Assembly (NCBI GenBank): GCA_038226175.1
Contig: JBBRQP010000067.1
Coordinates: 1-15,258 of the forward strand
Direction: 5' to 3'
Source: JBBRQP01 sp038226175
GTDB taxonomy: Bacteria > Cyanobacteriota > Cyanobacteriia > Gloeobacterales > Anthocerotibacteraceae
DNA: 15,258 nucleotides
Below the pieces are notes generated by a model that ran no database searches, was not told the DNA's origin, and saw only the letters and a list, made by a program, of their open reading frames with translations. Shown piece by piece: positions 1-6,815 of the stretch; position 1 is the first letter of the stretch; every line of letters starts with the position of its first letter. A program made the position numbers and the translations under genes.

Positions 1-2
1 CA

Positions 3-356
3 GCTACTGTAGAACAGGCTGAACAAGCGTTACTAGCCTTTGCCCAACGCTGGGATAAGCCATACCCGACTATCAGCAAATCCTGGATGACCCACTGGCA
101 GCGGATTATTCCTTTCTTTGCATACCCAACCGATATCCGTAAAGTGATCTACACCACTAATGCTATTGAATCGGTAAATATGACCTTGCGCAAAGTACTG
201 CGCAACCATCGGGCATTTCCCACCGATGAATCGGCCCTCAAAGTCATTTACTTGGCGATTCAGAACCTATCGAAGAAATGGACGATGCCCATCCGAGATT
301 GGAAAGGAGCCTTAAATCGGTTTGCGATTGAGTTTGAAGGGAGGTTACCAATGTGA
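3..356 (+). CDS. IS256-family transposase, C-terminal part (cut by window edge)
   Basis: The frame is open from the first complete codon of the window to a TGA at 354-356, so this is the last ~117 residues of a longer protein. The translation has the typical C-terminal signature of IS256/MuDR-like DDE transposases: a W..YP.I..SW stretch, then FF.YP.DIRKVIYTTNAIES.N, then KKWTMPI..W..ALN.FAI.F. The Glu of NAIES (codon 168-170) is expected to be the catalytic E of the DDE triad. These enzymes cut and rejoin the element's own ends. The visible part has no stop or frameshift, so the copy may be intact upstream. The ATG at 87 lies inside the domain and is not the real start. Confidence 0.93.
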   Translation, partial: ATVEQAEQALLAFAQRWDKPYPTISKSWMTHWQRIIPFFAYPTDIRKVIYTTNAIESVNMTLRKVLRNHRAFPTDESALKVIYLAIQNLSKKWTMPIRDWKGALNRFAIEFEGRLPM

Positions 357-391
357 GATTTCCACACTGACACAATCTTCTTGACATACCC
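357..391 (+). repeat. Probable right terminal inverted repeat of the IS256-type element
   Basis: Straight after the transposase stop comes a short non-coding tail ending in TTGACATACCC (381-391). Read inward from the outer end it begins GGGTATGTCAAG, the usual look of IS256-type element ends. The left end lies outside the window, so neither the pairing nor the target-site duplication can be confirmed. The outer boundary near 391 is an inference. Confidence 0.5.
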
Positions 392-595
392 GTTTTATCT
401 CAACTAGAGATTCTAAACCATCAGCTTGTTATCCCTGACGATATACCTGCAATTCTCCGCTTTTTAAATACCTCCTTTGGGAGTGAACAACAAGGATGGG
501 ATGATTGGTCTAATTATTGGGAAAGCATTGATATGAGACTTCGCGAAAAATCTTTAATTTCCAGTCCTTACTACTATGGCTATGGCGAAATATAA
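392..595 (+). pseudogene. Orphan C-terminal fragment of an unidentified gene next to the IS end
   Basis: A frame with codons starting at 392, 395 and so on is open to TAA at 593-595 and encodes about 67 residues with a protein-like composition. It includes PDDIPAILRFLN, QQGWDDWSNYWE and a Tyr-rich tail ending YYYGYGEI. There is no start codon with a ribosome binding site at its left end. In this frame the open stretch only reaches a TGA at 368-370, inside the IS tail. The simplest reading is that the IS256-type element inserted into, or deleted up to, a larger gene and left its 3' end. I do not recognise the family. Confidence 0.5.
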
Positions 596-736
596 AAACT
601 GGACAGTTAGGGCGTTTCCTCCAAGCAACTTTAAAATACATACATCTAAAATTTACGTAATATTAAAATCGAACACATCGGTACAATGACATGCCACGCT
701 AGAATGTGGTGCAACAGTTAATGGAGTCATCAAAAG
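596..736 (+). promoter_or_regulatory. 5' region of por
   Basis: This AT-rich stretch lies between the gene remnant and por. TACAAT at 682-687 is a plausible -10 box, but no convincing -35 sits at normal spacing (TTTACG at 652-657 is too far away). GGAG at 723-726 lies 10 bases before the GTG start and is the likely ribosome binding site. A small imperfect hairpin (GCCAC/GTGGT, about 693-710) would fall in the leader. The IS end lies only about 345 bases upstream of the start codon. Confidence 0.3.
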
Positions 737-1690
737 GTGAATCAACAACAAAAACCAACAGTCATCGTGACTGGAGCCTCATCAGGCGTAGGTTTGTATA
801 CCGCTAAAGCCCTAGCTCTCAAAGGCTGGCAGGTAATTATGGCGTGTCGGGATTTGGCTAAGGCCGAAACTGTAGCCAAAGAACTTGATATTAAGAATCA
901 TGTGTTGATGCATGTGGATTTAGCTTCATTGGCGAGTGTACGTCAGTTTGTGCAGGACTTTAGGGCACGAGGCCAGTCTCTTGAGGCGCTGGTCTGTAAT
1001 GCAGCGGTTTATCTGCCTTTGATTAAAGAACCCTTGTATTCGCCCGAAGGCTATGAATTGAGCGTTGCTACCAATCACCTTGGTCATTTTTTGTTATGTA
1101 ATCTGATGTTAGAAGACCTCAAAAAGTCATCATTTGCTGACCCGCGATTAGTAATTCTTGGAACTGTTACCCATAATCCCGATGAATTGGGCGGCAAGAT
1201 TCCACCACGCCCTGACTTGGGTGACTTTGAGGGTTTTGTGGCAGGATTTAAGGGTACCCATGTGATGATTGATGACAAAAAGTTTGAGCCTGTTAAAGCC
1301 TATAAAGATAGTAAAGTTTGTAATGTATTGACGATGCGCGAACTCCATCGCCGCTATCACAAAACAACTGGTATTACCTTTTCATCTCTTTATCCAGGAT
1401 GTGTGGCAGATACGCCCTTATTTCGCAATCACTATCCACTATTCCAAACCATCTTCCCCTGGTTCCAAAAAAACATCACAGGGGGCTATGTCTCTCAAGA
1501 ACTATCGGGTGAACGGGTTGCCATGGTGGTTGCTGATGCAGAATACAAACAATCTGGAGCTTACTTCAGCTGGGGCAATCGTCAGAAAAAATTAGGCCAA
1601 TCCTTTGTTCAAAAGGTCTCACCCCAAGCCCGCGATGATGAGAAGGCCGAACGGATGTGGGAATTGAGTGCCAAGTTAGTTGGGCTGTAA
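737..1690 (+). CDS. por: Light-dependent protochlorophyllide oxidoreductase
   Basis: This enzyme uses NADPH and light to reduce the C17-C18 double bond of protochlorophyllide, giving chlorophyllide for chlorophyll synthesis. The 317 residues form one short-chain dehydrogenase/reductase fold of the family's usual length. The N-terminal Rossmann motif TGASSGVG is at 12-19, CNAA at 87-90 and NHLGHF at 113-118. The active-site Y-x3-K appears as YKDSK, with Tyr189 and Lys193 as the proton-donor pair. The stretch YPGCVADTPLFR and the following aromatic segment (about 223-260) are typical of POR and distinguish it from general SDR enzymes. The start is GTG at 737. The only ATG nearby (721) is out of frame, an in-frame TAA lies at 719-721, and GGAG sits 10 bases upstream. 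It converges on the U32 gene. Confidence 0.96.
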   Translation: MNQQQKPTVIVTGASSGVGLYTAKALALKGWQVIMACRDLAKAETVAKELDIKNHVLMHVDLASLASVRQFVQDFRARGQSLEALVCNAAVYLPLIKEPLYSPEGYELSVATNHLGHFLLCNLMLEDLKKSSFADPRLVILGTVTHNPDELGGKIPPRPDLGDFEGFVAGFKGTHVMIDDKKFEPVKAYKDSKVCNVLTMRELHRRYHKTTGITFSSLYPGCVADTPLFRNHYPLFQTIFPWFQKNITGGYVSQELSGERVAMVVADAEYKQSGAYFSWGNRQKKLGQSFVQKVSPQARDDEKAERMWELSAKLVGL

Positions 1691-1711
1691 CATCACCCTA
1701 AAATCAGGGTA

Positions 1712-1768
1712 GGAGAGCAACACTAAGATCTCTTGGCTCAAGCTCTCCCCAGAGTTGGGTCAGGGGAG
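1712..1768. terminator. Possible bidirectional terminator region between por and the U32 gene
   Basis: The convergent gap holds overlapping inverted repeats. GGAGAGC (1712-1718) pairs with GCTCTCC (1742-1748) across a 23-base loop. CTCCCC (1745-1750) pairs with GGGGAG (1763-1768) across 12 bases. A smaller ACCCT/AGGGT hairpin lies at 1695-1710, just after the por stop. The two larger stems share bases 1745-1748, so they cannot form together. No T-run follows them, so intrinsic termination is uncertain. Confidence 0.3.
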
Positions 1769-1770
1769 CT

Positions 1771-4209
1771 TCAACCACGCTGCGAACCACGGGTTACCCC
1801 TAATTGTGGCTGTAGTTGTAGATCTCGCCAGAGTTGGGAGCCAGAAATTTGTCCATTCAAAAGCTGTTGGTAACGGCTAATAATGTCTTGCATTTGCTGA
1901 GGAGTTTCGTGGACAAATTCAATCCGAAAATCAGCAAGACCCAGTTTACGTAAGCGCTCTACATATTCAGCAGCGGTTTGAGCACGACCATTAAAAACCG
2001 TATTACGACAGCCAGCATCCGCTTTGAGCACATGTTCACTACCTACGCGGTCACGTAGTTTTACTTGATGATGTTCACAGGGACGACCACAATTAGTATA
2101 GTCAGTACCCGTTGAGAGAAAAGCACAAAATACACAGTGTTCCATATGAAACATCGGCATATGTTGGTGAATCGTGACTTCAAACCAAGCAGGAGGTGTT
2201 GCGGTTAATAAATCTGTGAGTTGTTGAATATCTAAGTCATAGGAAGCCGTCAACCGTTCTAAATTAAAACGCTCTTTTAGATAAGCCGCTGTTAGGGGGT
2301 TAGTCACATTCAGAGAAAAATCACCAATACAGTATTCACCGTCGAAAAAACTGAGTTGGTCGTAATTACGGATCAAATAACCATCAGCTTGACTAGCGCG
2401 CACTTGGCGTAATAAACTCTCTTCACCCGGTTTAGTAATACGTGGTGGTGCAACATAAAGTAACTTTCCGCACCTATGAGCAAGATTAACTGCTTCACGA
2501 TAGGAGCGGATATCTTCAAGTTCACAATATAAGGTAATACTCGCGAGCTGAAGAGCAGCTTTGAGTTGCTCTGGGCTACGTACAAGCACGATCAGATTGG
2601 GTGCGTCAGGATTAGTAGGTGTAGATAAAAAAGTTAGCTCAGGTAACGGCTCGGCGCGTAATTGCCAAGGTAAAGGTTTAGCCCGCAACTCATCTAATTG
2701 CAGAACATACGCACGGCGTAAACGGTTCAGTTCCTTTAGAGGAATCATCACTTCTGCGATAAGGTGATTAGACAATGTTCCTAACTTAAAAGCTGTCCCT
2801 CCCAAGCGTCCCAATTGTTCACGTAGCCGTTCGCTAGTGAGCGGTTGCAAGTCAGCTGTTACAAGAGGCATAGCCGACCTAACGCGCACCTGATACCCGT
2901 GCTCATCTCGGGCTACCACGGTCAAAAATTCACCCACTGCCCCATAGACTTCAAGCATCAAGGGACGCTGAAAGCGCGGAGCTTCTCCGGCAAAAGTTTG
3001 GCGAACCCTGCGTTCTAATGCTGGATCTTTAGTTTTCCAGAGCCTATCACCGACACGAATACGCCGGAAATCTAAATGTCCGTGACCAAACTCCAACCAA
3101 GCTTCACTACCTTGGGCATGAACGCCATAGACCGACCCGCCTTCCTCATCTTGATCCGGATGTCCACAATCAAAAACTACGCCGTCACCTGCTTGTAAGG
3201 GTGCTTCGAGATGTATCCGAACTTGCTGGCGTGTCACCTCAAGGATATGCCCCAGATAAACGCCACGTTTTTTCCCAAAACGGGCGTGAACCAAGGCTTG
3301 ATGATCAATGCCAGCGAGCCAGCCCGTATAAAGACCCCGAGAAAATCCCATTTCCAGGTCATAGCGGTCTTGGGCCGGATCAGGCGTGTTTCTCAAACCT
3401 AAAGCGGCATCAAGAGCCTGACGATAAACTTTGGTGATATTGGCAACGTATTCAGGACTTTTGAGACGGCCTTCGATTTTAAAGGAAGCTAATCCTAAAT
3501 CCACCAATTCTGGCAATAACTCTAGGCCAGCCAAATCCTGAGGACTCAGTAAATAATTTTGATCCCCCAAAGCAACTTCTTGACCATCAACAATCAGGTG
3601 ATAGGGCATCCGACAAGCCTGAGCACACTCTCCGCGATTGGCTGAGCGACCACCAAGAGCTTCGCTGGTCAAACATTGCCCGGAATAGGCCACACACAAA
3701 GCCCCATGTACAAAAATCTCTAGGGGAAAATTATCCACCTCGGGCATAATCCGGCTAATTTCTTTAATTGAACATTCCCGAGCTAACACGACCACCTGAC
3801 AGCCTAACTCACGGACAAATTTAACCCCAGCGGTACTCGTGACCGTCATTTGAGTTGACCCATGCAGCGGGAAATCTGGAGAGAGTTGCCGTATCAAGCG
3901 ACATAAACCGATATCTTGCACAATAACGGCATCTACCCCTGCCGTGATAATGGCGCGTAAATATTGTTCAGCTGCGGCTAGCTCATGGCTAAATATCAAT
4001 GTATTAAAAGTGACATAGCCTTTGACACCGCGCCGATGCAGGTAAGCCATGATCTCAGGCAACTGTTCTGTACCAAAATTTTCGGCACGCATCCGGGCAT
4101 TAAAGCGGTTTAAACCAAAATAAACGGCGTCTGCACCATTTTCGACCGCTGCCTTGAGACAGGCCCAATCTCCCGCTGGAGCCAATAATTCAGGTCGCTT
4201 GCTGTCCAT
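1771..4209 (-). CDS. U32 family protein, long RlhA-like form with DUF3656-type and Cys-rich C-terminal regions
   Basis: U32 'peptidases' are now best known as RNA-modifying enzymes with an Fe-S cluster: RlhA hydroxylates a 23S rRNA cytidine and TrhP acts on tRNA uridine. The N-terminal TIM-barrel-like region starts ELLAPAGDW (7-15). The U32 signature EIFVHGALCVAYSGQCLTS (164-182) is complete. Cys172, Cys179, Cys195 and Cys199 are the expected cluster ligands, and GRSANRGECAQ follows as in the family. Residues about 380-520 match the position of the DUF3656 region. Beyond this lies a second barrel-like part with a Cys-rich patch (Cys692, 695, 707, 711 and 734) near HCVFC and GCRNTVFN. At 812 residues it is longer than E. 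coli RlhA (about 650) but similar to other cyanobacterial copies as I recall them. The RNA target here is inferred, not shown. Confidence 0.88.
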   Translation of the reverse strand: MDSKRPELLAPAGDWACLKAAVENGADAVYFGLNRFNARMRAENFGTEQLPEIMAYLHRRGVKGYVTFNTLIFSHELAAAEQYLRAIITAGVDAVIVQDIGLCRLIRQLSPDFPLHGSTQMTVTSTAGVKFVRELGCQVVVLARECSIKEISRIMPEVDNFPLEIFVHGALCVAYSGQCLTSEALGGRSANRGECAQACRMPYHLIVDGQEVALGDQNYLLSPQDLAGLELLPELVDLGLASFKIEGRLKSPEYVANITKVYRQALDAALGLRNTPDPAQDRYDLEMGFSRGLYTGWLAGIDHQALVHARFGKKRGVYLGHILEVTRQQVRIHLEAPLQAGDGVVFDCGHPDQDEEGGSVYGVHAQGSEAWLEFGHGHLDFRRIRVGDRLWKTKDPALERRVRQTFAGEAPRFQRPLMLEVYGAVGEFLTVVARDEHGYQVRVRSAMPLVTADLQPLTSERLREQLGRLGGTAFKLGTLSNHLIAEVMIPLKELNRLRRAYVLQLDELRAKPLPWQLRAEPLPELTFLSTPTNPDAPNLIVLVRSPEQLKAALQLASITLYCELEDIRSYREAVNLAHRCGKLLYVAPPRITKPGEESLLRQVRASQADGYLIRNYDQLSFFDGEYCIGDFSLNVTNPLTAAYLKERFNLERLTASYDLDIQQLTDLLTATPPAWFEVTIHQHMPMFHMEHCVFCAFLSTGTDYTNCGRPCEHHQVKLRDRVGSEHVLKADAGCRNTVFNGRAQTAAEYVERLRKLGLADFRIEFVHETPQQMQDIISRYQQLLNGQISGSQLWRDLQLQPQLGVTRGSQRG

Positions 4210-4277
4210 GAGTTCTTAATCGCGCGCTTTTATCTTGGCACGAGAAGATGGTGCCCTAAACAGACGTTACGGCTTAA

Positions 4278-4307
4278 AGTCAGAGCGGATGATAACCCAC
4301 TCCGACT
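4278..4307 (-). terminator. Likely minus-strand terminator after the symerythrin-like gene
   Basis: On the minus strand AGTCGGAGTGG (4307-4297) and CCGCTCTGACT (4288-4278) form an 11-bp stem with two G-U wobbles and an 8-base loop, then a short TTTAA tail. On the plus strand the same two positions become A/C mismatches, so the stem is much better in the minus-strand RNA. It begins 9 bases past the TAA of the upstream gene, where a terminator would be expected. The weak U-tract lowers confidence. Confidence 0.5.
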
Positions 4308-4315
4308 GCAGTGAT

Positions 4316-4852
4316 TTATGCGCAGAGTTGTTCTAGAGCGCGTTGTACCCATTTCATGTGACGGGTTTCAGCTACGGTAATTTCGTCGAAAGCATGGGCC
4401 ACTTCTGGTTTTCCTTGGGCGCGAGCAAGGGCTGCGAAAGCAGGATAGGTCTTGGTAGCTTCGATAGATTCTACTTCTAGAGCGGTTTCTAAAGCGCGGC
4501 GCAAACCACGCGGATCGCTGGCCACTTCATCCATTTGGGTGCGAATCTGAGCTACTAGACGTTTGGCTTCTTGGGTTTCTTGAGAATCAGTGATTTCGAG
4601 TTGAGGATAAAGCTTACGCAGGATTTCGGCATGTTCGAGTTCTTCACGGGCAATGGCACTAAACATCGCGGCGATTTCTACGTTCCCAGCTTTGGCAGCG
4701 AGGTCGGCGAAGGTAGGGTACATATGCTCATGTTCGTACAATTCAACTTCGATGGAAGAAGCAGCATTGAGATCAGTGTGATCAGAGTAAACGGCTTCTT
4801 GGAAAAAACGGTCAATCCCCATGAAATCGGTGTCGTTTGGGCCTAAAGACAT
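4316..4852 (-). CDS. Symerythrin-like diiron protein (rubrerythrin/ferritin-like superfamily)
   Basis: This is a 178-residue four-helix-bundle protein with no rubredoxin domain. Its halves are visibly duplicated: EVELYEHEHMYPTFADLA (35-52) matches EVESIEATKTYPAFAALA (126-143), and each is followed by an E-x-x-H motif (Glu71-His74 and Glu162-His165). With Glu37, Glu40, Glu128 and Glu131 this gives a symmetric, Glu-rich diiron site, the hallmark of symerythrin rather than classical rubrerythrin. Phe17 and Val127 fall at the positions I recall as cross-linked in Cyanophora symerythrin. The start is set at 4852 because AGGA lies 7 bases upstream. The frame stays open to an ATG at 4960, but those 36 extra residues look unrelated and have no comparable ribosome binding site. 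Likely roles are peroxide or oxygen chemistry; the physiological substrate is unknown. It is divergent from nadK. Confidence 0.85.
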   Translation of the reverse strand: MSLGPNDTDFMGIDRFFQEAVYSDHTDLNAASSIEVELYEHEHMYPTFADLAAKAGNVEIAAMFSAIAREELEHAEILRKLYPQLEITDSQETQEAKRLVAQIRTQMDEVASDPRGLRRALETALEVESIEATKTYPAFAALARAQGKPEVAHAFDEITVAETRHMKWVQRALEQLCA

Positions 4853-5048
4853 AGCATCATCCTTGCTGAAACTTTCTCCCAAGCTACATCTCAACGGTTC
4901 CGATGAATATAGCTCTTCACACTTTGTTAGATAGCTTAAAGTTTCATTTACATTACCCACAATTTGACATTATCTGCTATCGACAAACCAATCACCCTTT
5001 CCCACCAAGAGACCGTACCATAGGAGTACGGGCGAGAATGGGCAAGAT
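4853..5048. promoter_or_regulatory. Divergent control region between the symerythrin-like gene and nadK
   Basis: About 196 bases separate the two start codons. Toward nadK, TTGACA at 4964-4969 is a perfect -35 sequence, but the -10 at normal spacing is poor (ACCAAT at 4987-4992). A 6-bp hairpin, CCGTAC (5013-5018) with GTACGG (5026-5031) and a 7-base loop, lies 18 bases before the nadK ATG. Toward the symerythrin gene, TATATT (minus strand of 4906-4911) is a possible -10 without a clear -35. AGGA before the ATG at 4852 is the ribosome binding site. Confidence 0.35.
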
Positions 5049-5978
5049 ATGGGCGCACCAAAAATTGGGATTATCTACAACGACACCAAGCCCTCAGCGC
5101 TTAGAGCTTGTAAAGAATTAGGCGATTTTTTGGGTGCGCTAGGCTGCACGGTTTGTACGGCTCCTGGTTGGAATGGCGTACTTGGTTTTCCCCAACGCAA
5201 AGGGCCGCTTTGTTTTACGCCCATTGGCGGAGCAACGCCTATAGATTTTGACCATGAGATGAAATTTGCGATCGTGCTCGGTGGTGACGGTACTGTGCTC
5301 GCTGCAGCCCGTCAATTAGCCCCCGTTAAGATTCCCCAACTCAATATCAATACCGGTCATATGGGTTTTTTGACAGAAACCTATCTAGGTCAGGCACGTC
5401 AAGCGGTCGAGCAGGTTTTGGCAGCGCCCCAGATCAACTGCGAAGAGCGCACCATGATCGAGGTGCAGGTTTATCGTCGCCAAGAACGCATCTGGGAAGC
5501 ATTAGTTCTTAACGAAGCCGTAGTTCACAAAGAACCTTTCACGGGGATGTGTCATTTTGAGCTTTTGATCGGGCGGCATAAATTAGTCGATATCGCAGCG
5601 GATGGCCTGATTATCTCGACGCCCACAGGGTCAACAGCCTACGCGCTCTCAGCGGGTGGCCCCGTTATTACGCCCGAGGTACGGGTTTTTCAGGTGACGC
5701 CAATTTGCCCTCATGCTCTGGCGGCACGGGGATTGATTTTTGCCGATACTGAGCCTTTGATTATCTTTCCACCGCTTAATCATGAAGACTTGATTTTATC
5801 CACAGACGGTTCCTCGGGCTGCTATCTATTACCTGGCGATCAAGTCCATATGCATTTATCCCCTCATCGCACCCGGTTTATCCGGCTTAAAGAACCAGAA
5901 TTTTTTGAATTGTTACGTGAAAAATTAGGCTGGGGCTTACCACATCTAGCAAAACCAGAATCTGTCGAATTGCCCTAA
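5049..5978 (+). CDS. nadK: NAD kinase, cyanobacterial type
   Basis: The enzyme phosphorylates NAD+ with ATP to give NADP+, the acceptor of photosynthetic electron transport. The 309 residues carry all the family landmarks: GIIYND at 7-12, the GGDGT loop at 78-82 whose Asp is catalytic, NTGHMGFLTE (101-110), NE at 155-156, and DIAADGLIISTPTGSTAYAL (181-200) followed by SAGGP. The C-terminus, EKLGWGLPHLAKPESVELP, is the characteristic cyanobacterial ending. The start at 5049 gives the expected short N-terminus; no strong ribosome binding site precedes it. The stop codon directly abuts the ATG of the next gene, which implies co-transcription and probably translational coupling. Confidence 0.95.
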   Translation: MGAPKIGIIYNDTKPSALRACKELGDFLGALGCTVCTAPGWNGVLGFPQRKGPLCFTPIGGATPIDFDHEMKFAIVLGGDGTVLAAARQLAPVKIPQLNINTGHMGFLTETYLGQARQAVEQVLAAPQINCEERTMIEVQVYRRQERIWEALVLNEAVVHKEPFTGMCHFELLIGRHKLVDIAADGLIISTPTGSTAYALSAGGPVITPEVRVFQVTPICPHALAARGLIFADTEPLIIFPPLNHEDLILSTDGSSGCYLLPGDQVHMHLSPHRTRFIRLKEPEFFELLREKLGWGLPHLAKPESVELP

Positions 5979-6815
5979 ATGACAGATTATCCCCAAAGTG
6001 TACTGAAATTTGAAACCTTGACCGATACCGCTTTGACTATGGCGATGGCAGTTAGCAGCAGTTATACCCAAGAACGGTTGCGACTAGGAGCTAATTTATT
6101 TGGCAAAATTTGTATGCATGCGACAGTAATTTTACGCTTGTTACCCAAGAGTTTGTATTCTAAGACCGTTAATCACACTGTGACGCGGGATCTATCTTCA
6201 GTCTGTGCCTTAATTAAAATTTTAATTGATAATTACTATTTATTTTATTATTTGATTGCTCAAGATGTAGGCGAAAATGAGTTGGGGTTTCGTTTTTGTT
6301 TATGGAATTATCACAGTATGCTTGATCAAAAGCAATTCCTAAAATTACAAATGCCTGAGAGTCTAAAAATAGCTGAGATAGATACAAAATTTAGAGTGCT
6401 GGCTATGCAACTATTTAATAATTCTTTTTATCTAATCCTCGAGGCCAGTAATTTTAATGGCATCAAAGATAAAGTGAGCAAAATTAAAGCAGGGCAATTG
6501 GGCATCTTTTATGATAACAGCGAAGTTGCTAATGTGATGGGTCTCAATTCCCAAGCCTATCAGGCCGTTTTCAGCTATCTATCCAGTCACGTCAACACCG
6601 AACCGTTGGCAGTGGTTCAGTGGTCAGCTTTTCGTGGTGATGATGCCGAGTCATTACAAACCCTGCGGACGGTAGTTGATTTTTGTAGTGATTATTTAAG
6701 TTTTACCCTGCGCGACATGGTTAAAATTTTTCCAGATCAAAAAGTCTATCTCACTTCAGAAATTAGCCGTCAGATCAATCATTGGGAAGAAGTTTTTCGA
6801 CTTGATGCAAACTAA
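5979..6815 (+). CDS. Protein of unknown function, helical, AT-rich gene
   Basis: I cannot name the family with certainty. The 278 residues look mostly alpha-helical and lack a signal peptide. A hydrophobic, aromatic stretch at about 75-95 (ALIKILIDNYYLFYYLIAQD) is followed by ELGFRFCLWNYHSMLD. Nearer the C-terminus is AYQAVFSYLSSHVNTEP. This pattern recalls the broad DUF5677-like group of bacterial helical proteins (an arginine/acidic helix pair, then Y..LS..VH..P), but the resemblance is weak and from memory. The ATG follows the nadK stop with no gap and no recognisable ribosome binding site, and the 3' end overlaps the next gene, so it is likely translated from the nadK transcript. It is clearly more AT-rich than its neighbours, especially at 6180-6500, which could mean recent acquisition. 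Confidence 0.75.
   Translation: MTDYPQSVLKFETLTDTALTMAMAVSSSYTQERLRLGANLFGKICMHATVILRLLPKSLYSKTVNHTVTRDLSSVCALIKILIDNYYLFYYLIAQDVGENELGFRFCLWNYHSMLDQKQFLKLQMPESLKIAEIDTKFRVLAMQLFNNSFYLILEASNFNGIKDKVSKIKAGQLGIFYDNSEVANVMGLNSQAYQAVFSYLSSHVNTEPLAVVQWSAFRGDDAESLQTLRTVVDFCSDYLSFTLRDMVKIFPDQKVYLTSEISRQINHWEEVFRLDAN

Noticed and set aside
4853..4960. 36-residue N-terminal extension of the symerythrin-like protein from an earlier ATG
   Set aside because: The downstream ATG at 4852 has AGGA at good spacing and gives the expected 178-residue length, with ligand positions matching the known protein.
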